Positions 1 through 9,174 of a stretch of DNA of 64,000 bases are shown in pieces. Every line of letters begins with the position of its first letter. The first letter of the stretch is position 1. The notes under the pieces are model-generated. The model was not told the origin of the DNA, made no database searches, and saw nothing but the letters and a program-made list of their open reading frames with translations. The stretch comes from a gamma proteobacterium symbiont of Ctena orbiculata (lineage in GTDB: Bacteria > Pseudomonadota > Gammaproteobacteria > Chromatiales > Chromatiaceae): positions 1 through 64,000 of the forward strand of contig QBVC01000016.1 in assembly GCA_003058495.1 (NCBI GenBank), written 5' to 3'. The translations under genes and the position numbers were made by a program.

Positions 1-33
1 AGAAGCTTCAGCCGATATTCCCTGAGAACCGTC

Positions 34-783
34 ATGCATGCCGCCTCAAAACTTCCAGCCATCATTCTCTCTACTAGCTTGCTTTTCGGCTGCGGCGGAG
101 GCGGAGGCAGTGGTGGCGGTACTGACTCCGGTTCCTACCTCAATTCTGTCGTTTTTTCAGATCCTTGGCCCGATGATATCAATGCGGTTTATAGCCTGAC
201 CAATGTTGAATCTTCCGGCGACTCCGAAATCGCCCCGGGCGGCGCACCCCCCTACACCGACCCGATTGACTACCCGCCTGCGGATCTGGTCGCGCTGTCC
301 ATGGGAATAGAGGGAGACTATCTATACATTCGCTTCGATTTTGCCGGCACTATCCCCGCCTCGGAGAACCCTGTCGTCGCCAGCGGCGAAGTTGAGGCCC
401 AGACGGTCACAGGCCAGGGCATCAGCGTAAATTTCAACTCTGATAACGATCTCAGCACCGGTGCCGGCGGTGAAGGGATAGACGGAATCGATATCTTTTT
501 TGCCTTCTCCCTCGAATATGGCATCCCACCCTTCGTCTATACGAACTACGGTTTCCCCGATGGCGATATACACCATCACCTGGGACACGCCGACGGTGAA
601 CTGGGGGAGGGTGGTCCCGGATACGACTATGTGGTACTGCGATTTCTCATCCCGGAGTTCGCGGACTATCTTCCGAGGGGAGAGACTCTCGACTTCGGCG
701 GCTGGTCGGAAGCGGAGAGTGACCTGTACCATCACTACGCCTTTGACCCCATGCAGGCGAGTAGTTTTTTCGTTCAACCTTAG
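34..783 (+). CDS. Hypothetical lipoprotein, glycine-rich N-terminus
   Basis: The 249-residue product begins with a hydrophobic signal ending in a lipobox (LLFGC, Cys20), followed by a run of Gly and Ser typical of an envelope lipoprotein tether. The body is acidic and rich in Tyr, Phe and Gly, with a His-rich stretch near residues 180-190. I do not recognise a family. The gene starts 33 bases from the window edge, so its upstream context is unknown. A secreted, membrane-anchored protein is well supported by the lipobox; the function is not. Confidence 0.7.
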   Translation: MHAASKLPAIILSTSLLFGCGGGGGSGGGTDSGSYLNSVVFSDPWPDDINAVYSLTNVESSGDSEIAPGGAPPYTDPIDYPPADLVALSMGIEGDYLYIRFDFAGTIPASENPVVASGEVEAQTVTGQGISVNFNSDNDLSTGAGGEGIDGIDIFFAFSLEYGIPPFVYTNYGFPDGDIHHHLGHADGELGEGGPGYDYVVLRFLIPEFADYLPRGETLDFGGWSEAESDLYHHYAFDPMQASSFFVQP

Positions 784-916
784 CGGAACATAAGCGATCG
801 TTTTGCTATGGCATGCCTCCTCCTTCGATATACAATTAGGTCATGCATAACCGGGTATACTGCCATGCAGTACGCGTTACTCCTCGAAATCCAACTGACT
901 GAATGGGATTGGTTCA

Positions 917-1531
917 ATGATACGATACCTTGCTTTTGTTGCTCTGGGATTAATCTTAACCGGCTGCGCCACAATGGATCGAGAAGAGTGCCGGTTGGCC
1001 GACTGGCGCAGTATCGGTTACGAGGACGGCGCCAAGGGACGTCCGCTCTCCTATCTTGGCAATCATCGAAAAGCCTGCGCCGAACACGGCGTGACACCGG
1101 ATATGGAGCGCTACGAGGAGGGTCGCCTGGCCGGTCTGAAGGAGTACTGCACGCCTCGGAATGGCTTTAAATTAGGCAGATCTGGACATAAGCTCAATCC
1201 GGTCTGCAGAGCGCCATTGGCAGAGGCATTCAGCGAGGCATGGTCAAAAGGCGCTGAGATTTATGCCGCCAAGATGCAGCTGCAGAAAAGCAAGCAAAAG
1301 CTGGATAGACACAGAGATCTCATCGAAACACTGCAACAGCAGATCGAAGAGAAAGAGGCCGACTTGGTGAAGGATGGCATCAGCAGCAAGCGGCGCAAAT
1401 ATCTCCTTGACGAACTCAAGGTTCTTGGCAATGAGCTTGAAGAGGCGGAGACAGATCTCTACGAGTTGCAGGACAGGGTAGACGAGGATCGCGATTATCT
1501 GGAGCGGATTGAGCGACGTTACCGCTACTGA
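917..1531 (+). CDS. DUF2799-type lipoprotein with C-terminal coiled coil
   Basis: The protein has 204 residues with a lipoprotein signal (LILTGC, Cys17). Residues about 22-100 carry the DUF2799 pattern: an early WRSIGYEDG segment, repeated 'G..G' and 'Y..G' motifs, and Cys residues at the CR, AC and YC positions. Residues about 110-204 are a charged heptad-rich segment predicted to form a long coiled coil. DUF2799 proteins are small outer-membrane or periplasmic lipoproteins of unknown function. It is separated from the upstream lipoprotein by 133 bases, so joint transcription is possible but not shown. Confidence 0.75.
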   Translation: MIRYLAFVALGLILTGCATMDREECRLADWRSIGYEDGAKGRPLSYLGNHRKACAEHGVTPDMERYEEGRLAGLKEYCTPRNGFKLGRSGHKLNPVCRAPLAEAFSEAWSKGAEIYAAKMQLQKSKQKLDRHRDLIETLQQQIEEKEADLVKDGISSKRRKYLLDELKVLGNELEEAETDLYELQDRVDEDRDYLERIERRYRY

Positions 1532-1553
1532 AACTCAGGGTATCCGCTCGGAT

Positions 1554-2258
1554 TCAGCCGTCAGGGAGTAGCAGCGACGTCAACTCGCTGATATGGGTAA
1601 TGGTTCCCTTCGATCCCATTCCGCGTCGCTCAATATCCTGCTGATCGCTGGTATCGAGGAAATAGGTTACAAGCAGGCTGTCGATACCGCACGCTTCGGC
1701 GCCCAGATGTTCCTGACTGCTGCCATCCCCGATGAACAGCGCCTGCTGCGGATCTACCCCCAACCCCGCCAACGCTGCTTGATATATTTCAGGTTGTGGC
1801 TTTTTCACGCCCTGCTGCCAACTGAAGTGAACCGTAGTGAAAAGGGGTGCAAGCGGCGACTCACGCCATGCCCGGACCTCGCCGGTCGAGGCGTTGGATA
1901 CCAGTCCCAGGCTGAAACCATCCATCTTCAGCATCTCCAGCACATTGAAGATACCGGGTTCGATTTCGGTCAACGCCATGTCGAAGCGTATCTGACGCGC
2001 GTCAGCGGCCTCGCGTATCCTGGCAGACGGGATAGTGGAATCGAGACTATGGGCAATGCGCCTCACGGTTTCCGTATGATCTGTCTCATTCACGATATCA
2101 TGGTGTTGGCTAAAACAGGCCTGGTTCCAGAGCTTGCGATCCAGGCCCAGTATATCGGCTGTATAGCGCCCCTTACCGTGCGCAGCCTTGGCGACGCTAA
2201 GCAGGGTCCCGAAAAGATCGAAGATAATTGCCTTGTAATTTGATTTCAGTTCGCTCAT
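1554..2258 (-). CDS. HAD-superfamily hydrolase (subfamily IA)
   Basis: A 234-residue haloacid-dehalogenase-fold protein. Motif I is FDLFGTLL with nucleophile Asp14. Motif II is LVSNAS, motif III is the Lys in GVKKPQPE, and motif IV is IGDGSSQEHLGA. The second acidic residue of the usual DxD motif is Phe16, a pattern seen in dehalogenase-like members rather than classical phosphatases. The substrate cannot be told from sequence. It reads leftwards, ends 22 bases from the stop of the DUF2799 gene (convergent), and lies downstream of the rhodanese gene, separated by a hairpin. Confidence 0.8.
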   Translation of the reverse strand: MSELKSNYKAIIFDLFGTLLSVAKAAHGKGRYTADILGLDRKLWNQACFSQHHDIVNETDHTETVRRIAHSLDSTIPSARIREAADARQIRFDMALTEIEPGIFNVLEMLKMDGFSLGLVSNASTGEVRAWRESPLAPLFTTVHFSWQQGVKKPQPEIYQAALAGLGVDPQQALFIGDGSSQEHLGAEACGIDSLLVTYFLDTSDQQDIERRGMGSKGTITHISELTSLLLPDG

Positions 2259-2384
2259 TTCACCGGCTTACGTTAACCTTTGCCGCAGCATAGAGTGATC
2301 TGGTTAATATAGGCAACCATGTAACTCAAATCCAGCCCTGTAAACCGAGAGCATAAGAACCGGTTGCAGCTGCGTAAGCAGGCA

Positions 2385-2435
2385 CACAGAGCGGAAACAA
2401 GAAGGCTGGTTGTATAGGATTGATTCCGCTCTGTG
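2385..2435 (-). terminator. Hairpin between rhodanese and HAD genes
   Basis: A perfect 12-bp inverted repeat (CACAGAGCGGAA at 2385-2396, complement at 2424-2435) encloses a 27-nt loop. It lies 29 bases past the stop of the leftward rhodanese gene. No T-tract follows, so it is not a classical intrinsic terminator; it could be an mRNA-stabilising stem or a small repeat. Confidence 0.4.
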
Positions 2436-2463
2436 CCGAAGGTCACTCGTCAGACAGGATCAA

Positions 2464-3456
2464 TTATTTCAAGGGCGAGCCGACTTTACCCATCAGGCTC
2501 ACGTAGCGATGATTGTTCGAATCCATGGTGAACTCGTGCAATCCTCCCGCCAGCACAAAGACGTTGTCAAAGCCTAGCGACCTGGCGGCCCACATGACGA
2601 TATTCGACAAGCCCTCACTGTCACAAACTATAACATGCCGGAGATCGCCCTGTTCAAGCGGATCACCAAAATGGCTCGTCAAGACAGCTGATATTTCGTC
2701 AGCGGGTCGATACCAAGCGCCATCATCAACCAGCAGATCGATGTACTTCAAAGCATTGCTTGCATTTGACAGCGTACCTTGCGCATAAACGTAGCTTTTG
2801 GTTTTTTTACCCGTTGGATAGACCTCGTTACGAACATCCCAGAATCGAGTCCTGGCATCAATCCGTTTTCCGACACTATTCTTAAGGGAGAGCCTCTGCC
2901 GGTTACTATTCCTTGCGCTGAAGTTACCGGGCTCTATATTGCCGGGGACAGCATCAACCATGGAATAGGGTATCAGCAAGTTATCGGCGGTGGCGTCATT
3001 GTAGACAACGGCACGACCCCCATACTCTACGACCGTTCTGGAAAAGCGAGTGGCGAACTCCTTGTTGCCTACAGCGATTATAAGGTCACCCTGATCAATG
3101 CCCAGTTTGCGCATGCTGGCAGTCCATTGTTTCCTGTTTGGCATTGCCTTGGGATATTTTCTCCCCATCGGATATGACAGCGATTTGCTGAAAACGCGTA
3201 TCGCAAAAGAATCATCCTCATTGCGCGGCTGCCAGGGAATCACTCGACGTGGGTCCGTGCCGGGGATGACATCCCTCGGCATCTGATTGGGCTTTTTGAC
3301 CAGATATACGACCTTTGCCTGATGCTTCAACAGCTCCTTCAAACCAATCGAATCAACTATCCATTGGCTCTGAAACTGTACTGCCTCAACGCTGCCAATA
3401 CAGAAGCAAAGAAACATCATTTGTAAATAGGGGTACAAAGCTTTTTTCAACCTCAT
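2464..3456 (-). CDS. Exported tandem-rhodanese sulfurtransferase-like protein
   Basis: Start chosen at the ATG at 3456, which has a strong AAGGAGAAC ribosome-binding site; the open frame runs further upstream without one. The product (330 residues) has an N-terminal signal sequence ending near VEA, then two rhodanese-like halves. The first half has no catalytic Cys (LIIAVGNKEFATRF). The second keeps one in VIVCDSEGLSN, although the usual CxxGxR loop is altered to C-D-S-E-G-L-S. This matches the thiosulfate:cyanide/3-mercaptopyruvate sulfurtransferase layout of an inactive N-half and active C-half. Periplasmic sulfane-sulfur handling is a reasonable guess in a sulfur-oxidising host, but activity is not assured. 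Confidence 0.65.
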   Translation of the reverse strand: MRLKKALYPYLQMMFLCFCIGSVEAVQFQSQWIVDSIGLKELLKHQAKVVYLVKKPNQMPRDVIPGTDPRRVIPWQPRNEDDSFAIRVFSKSLSYPMGRKYPKAMPNRKQWTASMRKLGIDQGDLIIAVGNKEFATRFSRTVVEYGGRAVVYNDATADNLLIPYSMVDAVPGNIEPGNFSARNSNRQRLSLKNSVGKRIDARTRFWDVRNEVYPTGKKTKSYVYAQGTLSNASNALKYIDLLVDDGAWYRPADEISAVLTSHFGDPLEQGDLRHVIVCDSEGLSNIVMWAARSLGFDNVFVLAGGLHEFTMDSNNHRYVSLMGKVGSPLK

Positions 3457-3830
3457 TAAAGTTCTCCTTTTTCGTTTAGTCCTTGTTAATTCATCCCTTC
3501 CATCTGCCAAGACCGGGGAGCGATGGCAGCTTCCCGCCCTCAGATTCCATAAAAAACCCGATCCTATAGCCAATCCGCCAAGGAATCTGTTTCCCACAAC
3601 ACGAAATCAGATTGTCAACCTATAGCTGTAACCCGCATACCGGAGAGTAGAACCAACCTCAATAGCGCCACTGGACGCTTCCCGATAAATCGGTCAAGAC
3701 GCTGTCCAGGGTCAAATCTTTTTTATGCCCTTTGTCATATTATTGAAACAAGTAGTCTGTGTGGATTATGACGATCCTGACGCATCCCCCATAAGGATCT
3801 GATTTTTCTACAAAAAGAGGTCTAGCTGTT
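3457..3830. other. Divergent intergenic region, rhodanese / antiporter
   Basis: A 374-bp gap between divergently read genes. The first 140 bases keep the rhodanese frame open by chance. On the + strand TTGAAA at 3743 with TATGAC 18 bases later could be a weak sigma-70 promoter for the antiporter. Nothing else was recognised. Confidence 0.4.
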
Positions 3831-5078
3831 GTGGATACTCATACTTTTTTCGTTCACCTCCTCCTTATTTTGATCGTCTCAAGGTTGCTTGCTGAGTTGG
3901 CAGTGCGATTTCAGGCACCTGCGGTAATCGGCGAGTTGACGGCCGGTGTGATCCTTGGTCCAAGCCTTTTGGGCTGGATTGAGCCTACCACCACCATTCA
4001 ACTGTTGGCTGAGATCGGCATAATCCTGCTGTTGTTCAAGGTCGGTATTGAGACTGATATTCGACGTCTTATCAACGCAGGCAGACAATCACTGATTGTT
4101 GCCATGGGAGGGTTTTTCATGCCGCTCTTAAGCGGTTTCGCCCTTAGCTATTGGATATTCAATCTTGGCGGGTTGGTCTCCCTGTTCATAGGCGGTACGC
4201 TCACCGCAACCAGTATCGGTATCACCATCCGAGTGCTCAGTGACCTCAAAAGACAACATGAGAAAGAGGGGGAGGTTGTCTTGGGGGCAGCTGTTCTCGA
4301 CGACGTCATGGGTGTCATCCTGCTTGCAATACTGTACGAATTCTCGATCAGTGGCGGAGTAAGTGTGACAAATGTCGGCAAGGTGTTGACGTTCATAATG
4401 CTGTTTTTCCTCTTCGCTCCGATTGCGGCAAAGTTGATCTCGGTCATGATCCGACGTTTCGACGACTACTCCACCACACCGGGCTTGATACCCATTATGA
4501 TCATATCCCTGGTGCTGTTCTTCGCATGGCTGGCCCATGTGGTCGGTGCGCCTGAGCTGTTGGGCGGGTTTGCTGCGGGACTCGCCCTGTCGCGACGATT
4601 CTTTCTCCCCTTCGGAATGGCCTTGCACAATGACAGAAAGTTTGCAGGTCGAATCGAGGTGCAGATGAATCCGATCGTCTATATCTTCAGTCCGATCTTC
4701 TTCGTTACCGTAGGACTCTCGCTCAGTCTAAGAGAGATCGACTGGTCTTCGCCCTTTATTTGGTCATTTGCGCTCAGTTTCTTTATCATTGCAGTGGCTG
4801 CAAAATTCTTTGGAGCGATGCTTATCAACGCCGGCATAAGACAGAGAGTCGCGATCGGACTCGCCATGGTTCCGCGGGGAGAGGTTGGTCTTATATTTGC
4901 TGAACTGGGAAGGTCGACCAATATATTTGATATTGAAGTTTACGCGGGCATGATCATCGTCATAACCCTCACAACGTTATTATCACCCTTTGCGCTTAAA
5001 TGGTTCTACATGCACTATTTCGAGCAGAGCAGCAGCGCTTGTGATCAGTATCCTGCGAACGGACCATTAACGAGGTAG
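3831..5078 (+). CDS. Kef-type monovalent cation:proton antiporter (CPA2)
   Basis: A 415-residue, strongly hydrophobic protein with about 12 membrane spans and the sodium/hydrogen-exchanger fold of the CPA2 family. Family patterns visible include PAVIGELTAGVILGPSLLG near the N-terminus, a GTLTATSIGIT unwound-helix region, a VLDDVMG acidic pair in the mid-membrane ion site, and MVPRGEVGLIFAELG near the end. It stops after the membrane domain, so it lacks the TrkA-N regulatory domain of KefB/KefC. Start is GTG with AGAGG upstream. It probably exchanges Na+ or K+ for protons; the ion is not determined. Confidence 0.85.
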   Translation: MDTHTFFVHLLLILIVSRLLAELAVRFQAPAVIGELTAGVILGPSLLGWIEPTTTIQLLAEIGIILLLFKVGIETDIRRLINAGRQSLIVAMGGFFMPLLSGFALSYWIFNLGGLVSLFIGGTLTATSIGITIRVLSDLKRQHEKEGEVVLGAAVLDDVMGVILLAILYEFSISGGVSVTNVGKVLTFIMLFFLFAPIAAKLISVMIRRFDDYSTTPGLIPIMIISLVLFFAWLAHVVGAPELLGGFAAGLALSRRFFLPFGMALHNDRKFAGRIEVQMNPIVYIFSPIFFVTVGLSLSLREIDWSSPFIWSFALSFFIIAVAAKFFGAMLINAGIRQRVAIGLAMVPRGEVGLIFAELGRSTNIFDIEVYAGMIIVITLTTLLSPFALKWFYMHYFEQSSSACDQYPANGPLTR

Positions 5079-5156
5079 ATAGCTCAGCCAATATAGATGA
5101 ACGTTGTTGCTTGAATGGCAACAGGCGGCATCTCGGCCCCAAGACAGGGTATATCG

Positions 5157-5567
5157 TTAATCCTCCGCTGATTTATTCAGAAATTCCGCGAACTTTCGAT
5201 CTTCGCCTACTGTGTGATTCAAAAACCACTGCTCTAGAAATTCGACAACATGTATTGCCTGAATATGCCCATCTTCAAACAACAGTTTGTTTCTATTCAA
5301 TCCGTCGATCAATTGATTATGGAATTTCTTGTGCTCATTAAGCCCCGGGAAAGATGCCCGATACATCAAATTCTCTTCACTGATGAAATGAAAATGGGTG
5401 TACAGGCCCAGTTCGATGAATAGCGACTTATGATAAAAGAGATCGTTGCTGGTCTGCAGCTCATTAGCCAGCCTTGCAATTAAATCCAGGAAATAGTGAT
5501 GCTGCAAATCGATTTCCTCTATGCCTAGTTCATATTTTTCCGACCAACCCTCTAGTTTATTCTGCAT
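5157..5567 (-). CDS. Bacteriohemerythrin
   Basis: A 136-residue single-domain hemerythrin. All ligands of the di-iron site are in place: His23 (DLQHH), His60 and Glu64 (HFISEE), His79 and His83 (HKKFH), His118 and Asp123 (NHTVGED). Such proteins bind O2 reversibly in the cytoplasm as sensors, stores or carriers. The start overlaps the last 11 bases of the upstream diguanylate cyclase gene, with AGGATA just before the ATG, so the two are translationally coupled. This suggests the hemerythrin works with the cyclase, perhaps in oxygen-dependent c-di-GMP signalling; that link is inferred from gene order. Confidence 0.92.
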   Translation of the reverse strand: MQNKLEGWSEKYELGIEEIDLQHHYFLDLIARLANELQTSNDLFYHKSLFIELGLYTHFHFISEENLMYRASFPGLNEHKKFHNQLIDGLNRNKLLFEDGHIQAIHVVEFLEQWFLNHTVGEDRKFAEFLNKSAED

Positions 5568-6546
5568 TATCCTGTCTCGCCTCGACCAAATCTGTCTTAT
5601 CGCAGTAGGCTCGGTTCTTGCCCAGCGATTTTGCCATGTACATATTCCTGTCAGCTTCTACAAGGAGATGCTTTGCTGCGCCATCTCGGGTTGGGATACA
5701 GACCGCACAACCTATGCTTGCGGTTATCAGTTCTACTGAATTCAAATTAAAACGTTGTAACGATAATCGTTCGATTGCCGCCCGCATCAGCTCTGCAATA
5801 TGCAAGGCGTTTGCGAGACTGCATTTTTGCATAAGCACGACAAACTCCTCGCCACCATAGCGGGCAACCATATCTCCTGTTCTCCTCACCTGTTTGGATA
5901 GCTCACCGGCCACGACTCGCAAAAAATCATCGCCTTTGTCATGACCATATCTGTCGTTGTACGATTTGAAGTCGTCAAGGTCAATCATCAGTATCGCTAT
6001 TTCCAACCTTGTCCTGCATGCTCTCTTCCACTCCTGCTGCAGAGACATTTCAAACCTACGACGATTGGGGATAAGCGTCAGTGGATCGATGTCTGCCAGA
6101 TACCGTAACCTGTCAACGCGTCGCTTTGCAGTTAAATGGTTGTTGATCCTGGCCTTGATTGCCGGGATATGAAATGGTTTGACGATATAGTCAACCGCCC
6201 CCAGAGACAGGCCCTGTAGTTCAATGTCCACGTCATATCGATTCGCCATCAATATTACCGGGATCTCTTTTGTCCTGGCTTTTTTGTTGAGCAGGCGGAG
6301 AAGATCGAGGCCATTTCCAGACTCCGCTGAAATAGCCAGTAAAATAATATCTGGATGATCACCTTTGTCGATTGACTGCAGGGCCTGTTGAGATGTCGTT
6401 GCCGTTATTACGGCGCAGTCTTTGCTGAGCAATCTATATAGTATTTTTGTGTTTTCTTCACTGCTATCGATAATCAACAAGTTGGCTTGCGACAACATCA
6501 AGCCCTGACCGGAGGGGGCGCAACAAGTGACATAATCACTCTGCAT
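5557..6546 (-). CDS. Diguanylate cyclase with pseudo-receiver domain
   Basis: A 329-residue protein: receiver-like domain about 22-140 and GGDEF domain about 150-320. The GGDEF site is intact (GGEEF 231-235) with an inhibitory I-site RTGD at 222-225, so c-di-GMP synthesis with product inhibition is expected. The receiver is degenerate: the phospho-acceptor Asp is Ala71 (DIILLAIS), the Thr/Ser switch is Ala101, only Asp27 and Lys123 remain. It therefore cannot be phosphorylated in the normal way. An alternative start is Met17 at 6498. It overlaps the downstream hemerythrin gene by 11 bases. Confidence 0.88.
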   Translation of the reverse strand: MQSDYVTCCAPSGQGLMLSQANLLIIDSSEENTKILYRLLSKDCAVITATTSQQALQSIDKGDHPDIILLAISAESGNGLDLLRLLNKKARTKEIPVILMANRYDVDIELQGLSLGAVDYIVKPFHIPAIKARINNHLTAKRRVDRLRYLADIDPLTLIPNRRRFEMSLQQEWKRACRTRLEIAILMIDLDDFKSYNDRYGHDKGDDFLRVVAGELSKQVRRTGDMVARYGGEEFVVLMQKCSLANALHIAELMRAAIERLSLQRFNLNSVELITASIGCAVCIPTRDGAAKHLLVEADRNMYMAKSLGKNRAYCDKTDLVEARQDNAE

Positions 6547-7213
6547 CGCTTTTTGTTCTCACTTCCCATAAGATAATATTATTTGTTAGCGGTAGATTCA
6601 TTATGGGTATCGTTTGGTACTTACGAATAAGTAGCCGCCGGTAACAAGATCAGTCCACCAATGATCTTCTCTTTCACAAATTACCTGCCAAGAACAATAA
6701 AAAGCGGCCTATTACATTGCACTTTTTATATGAAGACTGGGATATCATGACAACACTGGCGGTAGACAACGTCTTTCGACTCAGCCAGACCACCCACAAC
6801 GCATTAAAAACACTGATATCAGGGTAAATATACCCCTATAACCAGGCCGGCCGCTAATCATAAAATGCTATATACTCTATTTTTTACAAATTTGTAACAA
6901 TTTGGTTTGGATTTGCCAGCACTTATAACGTTTAGCAGGCTAAATCTCTACTATTTGTTATTTTTCCAAATTATTCTGATCAAGCGGCAACAAGGACAAA
7001 TTTAGCTTTTATTTGTTAGCCTGCCGGTAAATGAATGGATTCTTAGTGTCAAACGAGCCAACCATGTTTCTACATGAAAGATAGGATTCCGGAGATTCGG
7101 TGCAGACTGTTTATATGCAGCGGAAGCTGTGAATTTCAGCCGCCGCAGCAAGGGAGTCAGAGTGCGAATACAACAGCCCCTGCCGTTGAACGACAGTTAT
7201 TGCGCATGCTGTA
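6547..7213. other. AT-rich intergenic region
   Basis: A 667-bp stretch without a credible gene, markedly AT-richer than the rest of the window. A 12-mer TTATTTGTTAGC occurs at 6579-6590 and again at 7009-7020 in the same orientation. It must contain the promoter for the leftward cyclase-hemerythrin pair. A 63-codon frame at 7074-7265 overlaps the end of the next gene and shows no family likeness. Confidence 0.4.
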
Positions 7214-9160
7214 TCAGCGTTTGACAAAACGAATGAAATCTCCGGCAGGTAACGGCTTTGTGTAGTAATACCCTTGGACATATTGGCATCCCAGGCGCTT
7301 CAGCACCCTATTTTGTTCCTCGGTCTCCACGCCTTCAGCAACCACCTCAAGGCCCAAGGCCCTCCCCATCGATAAGATCGCATTGACCATCGCGTACTGT
7401 TTATCCTCGGTGACATCATCTTCCATATCCTCTCTCCAGCGCAGATCCTCGACAAATCTCTTATCGATTTTCAACTGTCCTATAGGTTTGTTTTGAATAA
7501 TCGCCAGTGATGAAAATCCAGTCCCGAAATCATCGACCGAGAAAGTCAATCCCAATTCCGATAAACGCGTAACGACTTCATCGGCAATCTGATCATTCGG
7601 CATCAAAAGTGATTCTGTAATTTCAAATACCAGGCAACTTGGGCTTAATTCATATCGATTGAGCAGCTCTTCCACCCGCTCGCTGAACGATGTCGACTCG
7701 AGCTGTTTTGCACTTACATTAATGGAAAAGCGTATATCCTGATCCACAAGTCCGTCTTTCCGCCACTCAACGAATTGCTTAATCGTATTCTCAGTTACCC
7801 ACTCCCCTAAGGCGACTATCATCCCGCTCTCTTCAGCCACGCTGATAAACTTATCAGGCGACACAACGCCTCGGTACGGGTGCCTCCAGCGCACCAGGGC
7901 CTCAACAGCATATAAACTTCCTTCTATTGTAAATTGAGGCTGATAATAGAGTTCAAACTGCTCTTCAATCAGCGCGACACGCAGCTCTGCCTCCATGGTC
8001 ATGCGTTGGCGGGCCGATTCCTGCATATTGGAATGGAAGAACCTGACCAGACCCCGACCATCATTTTTTGCCTGGTACATGGCCGTATCGGCTTGGCGCA
8101 CGACATCATTGACATTATCCTCGTCGTGGAACGGGAAGACGCTGATACCGATACTCAACGACACCTGAAATGGCTGCTTATTGATAATCAGCGGTTCTGA
8201 CAGCGATTCCGTAATATGTTCCGCAAAACGTTGCGCGTTTACAGCGGTGACATGATTGTTGTGATGGTGCTCGCCTAACAGCACGACAAATTCATCGCCT
8301 CCCATACGAGCCAGCAGATCCTCTCTTCTTATATGCGTGCGCATACGCCTGGTAAAACCGATAAGCAATTGATCACCGGTATGGTGGCCGAGTGAATCAT
8401 TGACGGTTTTAAACCTGTCAAGATCCATGAACAGCAACGCGCCATAACTATCCTGACGCTTGGCAAGGGAGAGTGAGCTTTCCAGCTGATCATAGAGTGT
8501 CGCACGATTCGGTAAGCCGGTAAGAACATCATGGTGCGCCTGGAAGTGAATTTTCTCCTCGGACTTCTTCAGTTCGGTTACATCGCTTACCACGACCAAC
8601 AAGGACTCGGCCCAGCGGAAAGCACTTTCTACAGAATTATTCCTGTCAAGCCGCCTCCCCTGAATTCTTCCCGCAAAACCGTCTTTAACGCTTCCCTTAG
8701 ACAAACATCTGAATTTGATATCGATAAATTTGCCATCGGGATGATTGGCAAAAGCGGTATACCTGCTCCTGAAGATGGATTGTTCATCCGGCTCCATGAA
8801 CTCCACCAAGGCGCGGCCCGTCAATCTGTACTTCTCCACTCCCAGCATGGTCGCGAGCATTTGGTTGGCGCGGACGATAATGCCGCTGTCATCCAGGCTG
8901 GCATAACCCATGGGGGCTTCGTTATAGAGATCCAGGTACTGCTGATGTGTATACTGAAGCTTAGCCTGGGCCTGCCGCAACTCTTCATTCTGCAGCTCCA
9001 GTTCAACCTGATGGACGTGAAGCTCCTGCAACAGCTTGTCACGGTCCGCCAGCTTTCTTTCGTACTCCGTTATCTCTCTGCTGCGCGCGATCTCTTCTGC
9101 CTTGTCGCGCATGAACTGCGGATCACCATCACTCGTTACTGCTTTTCTCTTATCATTCAC
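7214..9160 (-). CDS. PAS-GGDEF-EAL dual c-di-GMP enzyme
   Basis: A 648-residue cytoplasmic protein. Residues 25-75 form a coiled coil, 75-195 a PAS sensor domain, 205-375 a GGDEF domain and 385-645 an EAL domain. GGDEF is intact (287-291) with I-site RRED at 278-281. The EAL domain has the full catalytic set: Glu420 of EAL, Asn481, Glu513, Asp543-Asp544, Lys565 and the EGVET loop near 610. Both synthesis and hydrolysis of c-di-GMP are therefore possible. It begins 14 bases after the CheB-CheR fusion gene and is almost certainly cotranscribed with it. The PAS ligand is unknown. Confidence 0.92.
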   Translation of the reverse strand: MNDKRKAVTSDGDPQFMRDKAEEIARSREITEYERKLADRDKLLQELHVHQVELELQNEELRQAQAKLQYTHQQYLDLYNEAPMGYASLDDSGIIVRANQMLATMLGVEKYRLTGRALVEFMEPDEQSIFRSRYTAFANHPDGKFIDIKFRCLSKGSVKDGFAGRIQGRRLDRNNSVESAFRWAESLLVVVSDVTELKKSEEKIHFQAHHDVLTGLPNRATLYDQLESSLSLAKRQDSYGALLFMDLDRFKTVNDSLGHHTGDQLLIGFTRRMRTHIRREDLLARMGGDEFVVLLGEHHHNNHVTAVNAQRFAEHITESLSEPLIINKQPFQVSLSIGISVFPFHDEDNVNDVVRQADTAMYQAKNDGRGLVRFFHSNMQESARQRMTMEAELRVALIEEQFELYYQPQFTIEGSLYAVEALVRWRHPYRGVVSPDKFISVAEESGMIVALGEWVTENTIKQFVEWRKDGLVDQDIRFSINVSAKQLESTSFSERVEELLNRYELSPSCLVFEITESLLMPNDQIADEVVTRLSELGLTFSVDDFGTGFSSLAIIQNKPIGQLKIDKRFVEDLRWREDMEDDVTEDKQYAMVNAILSMGRALGLEVVAEGVETEEQNRVLKRLGCQYVQGYYYTKPLPAGDFIRFVKR

Positions 9161-9174
9161 TCACAAAAAACCTG

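Noticed and set aside
2515-2524. GTTCGAATCC, a tRNA T-loop-like word
   Set aside because: It lies inside the rhodanese coding region, and no cloverleaf can be drawn around it.
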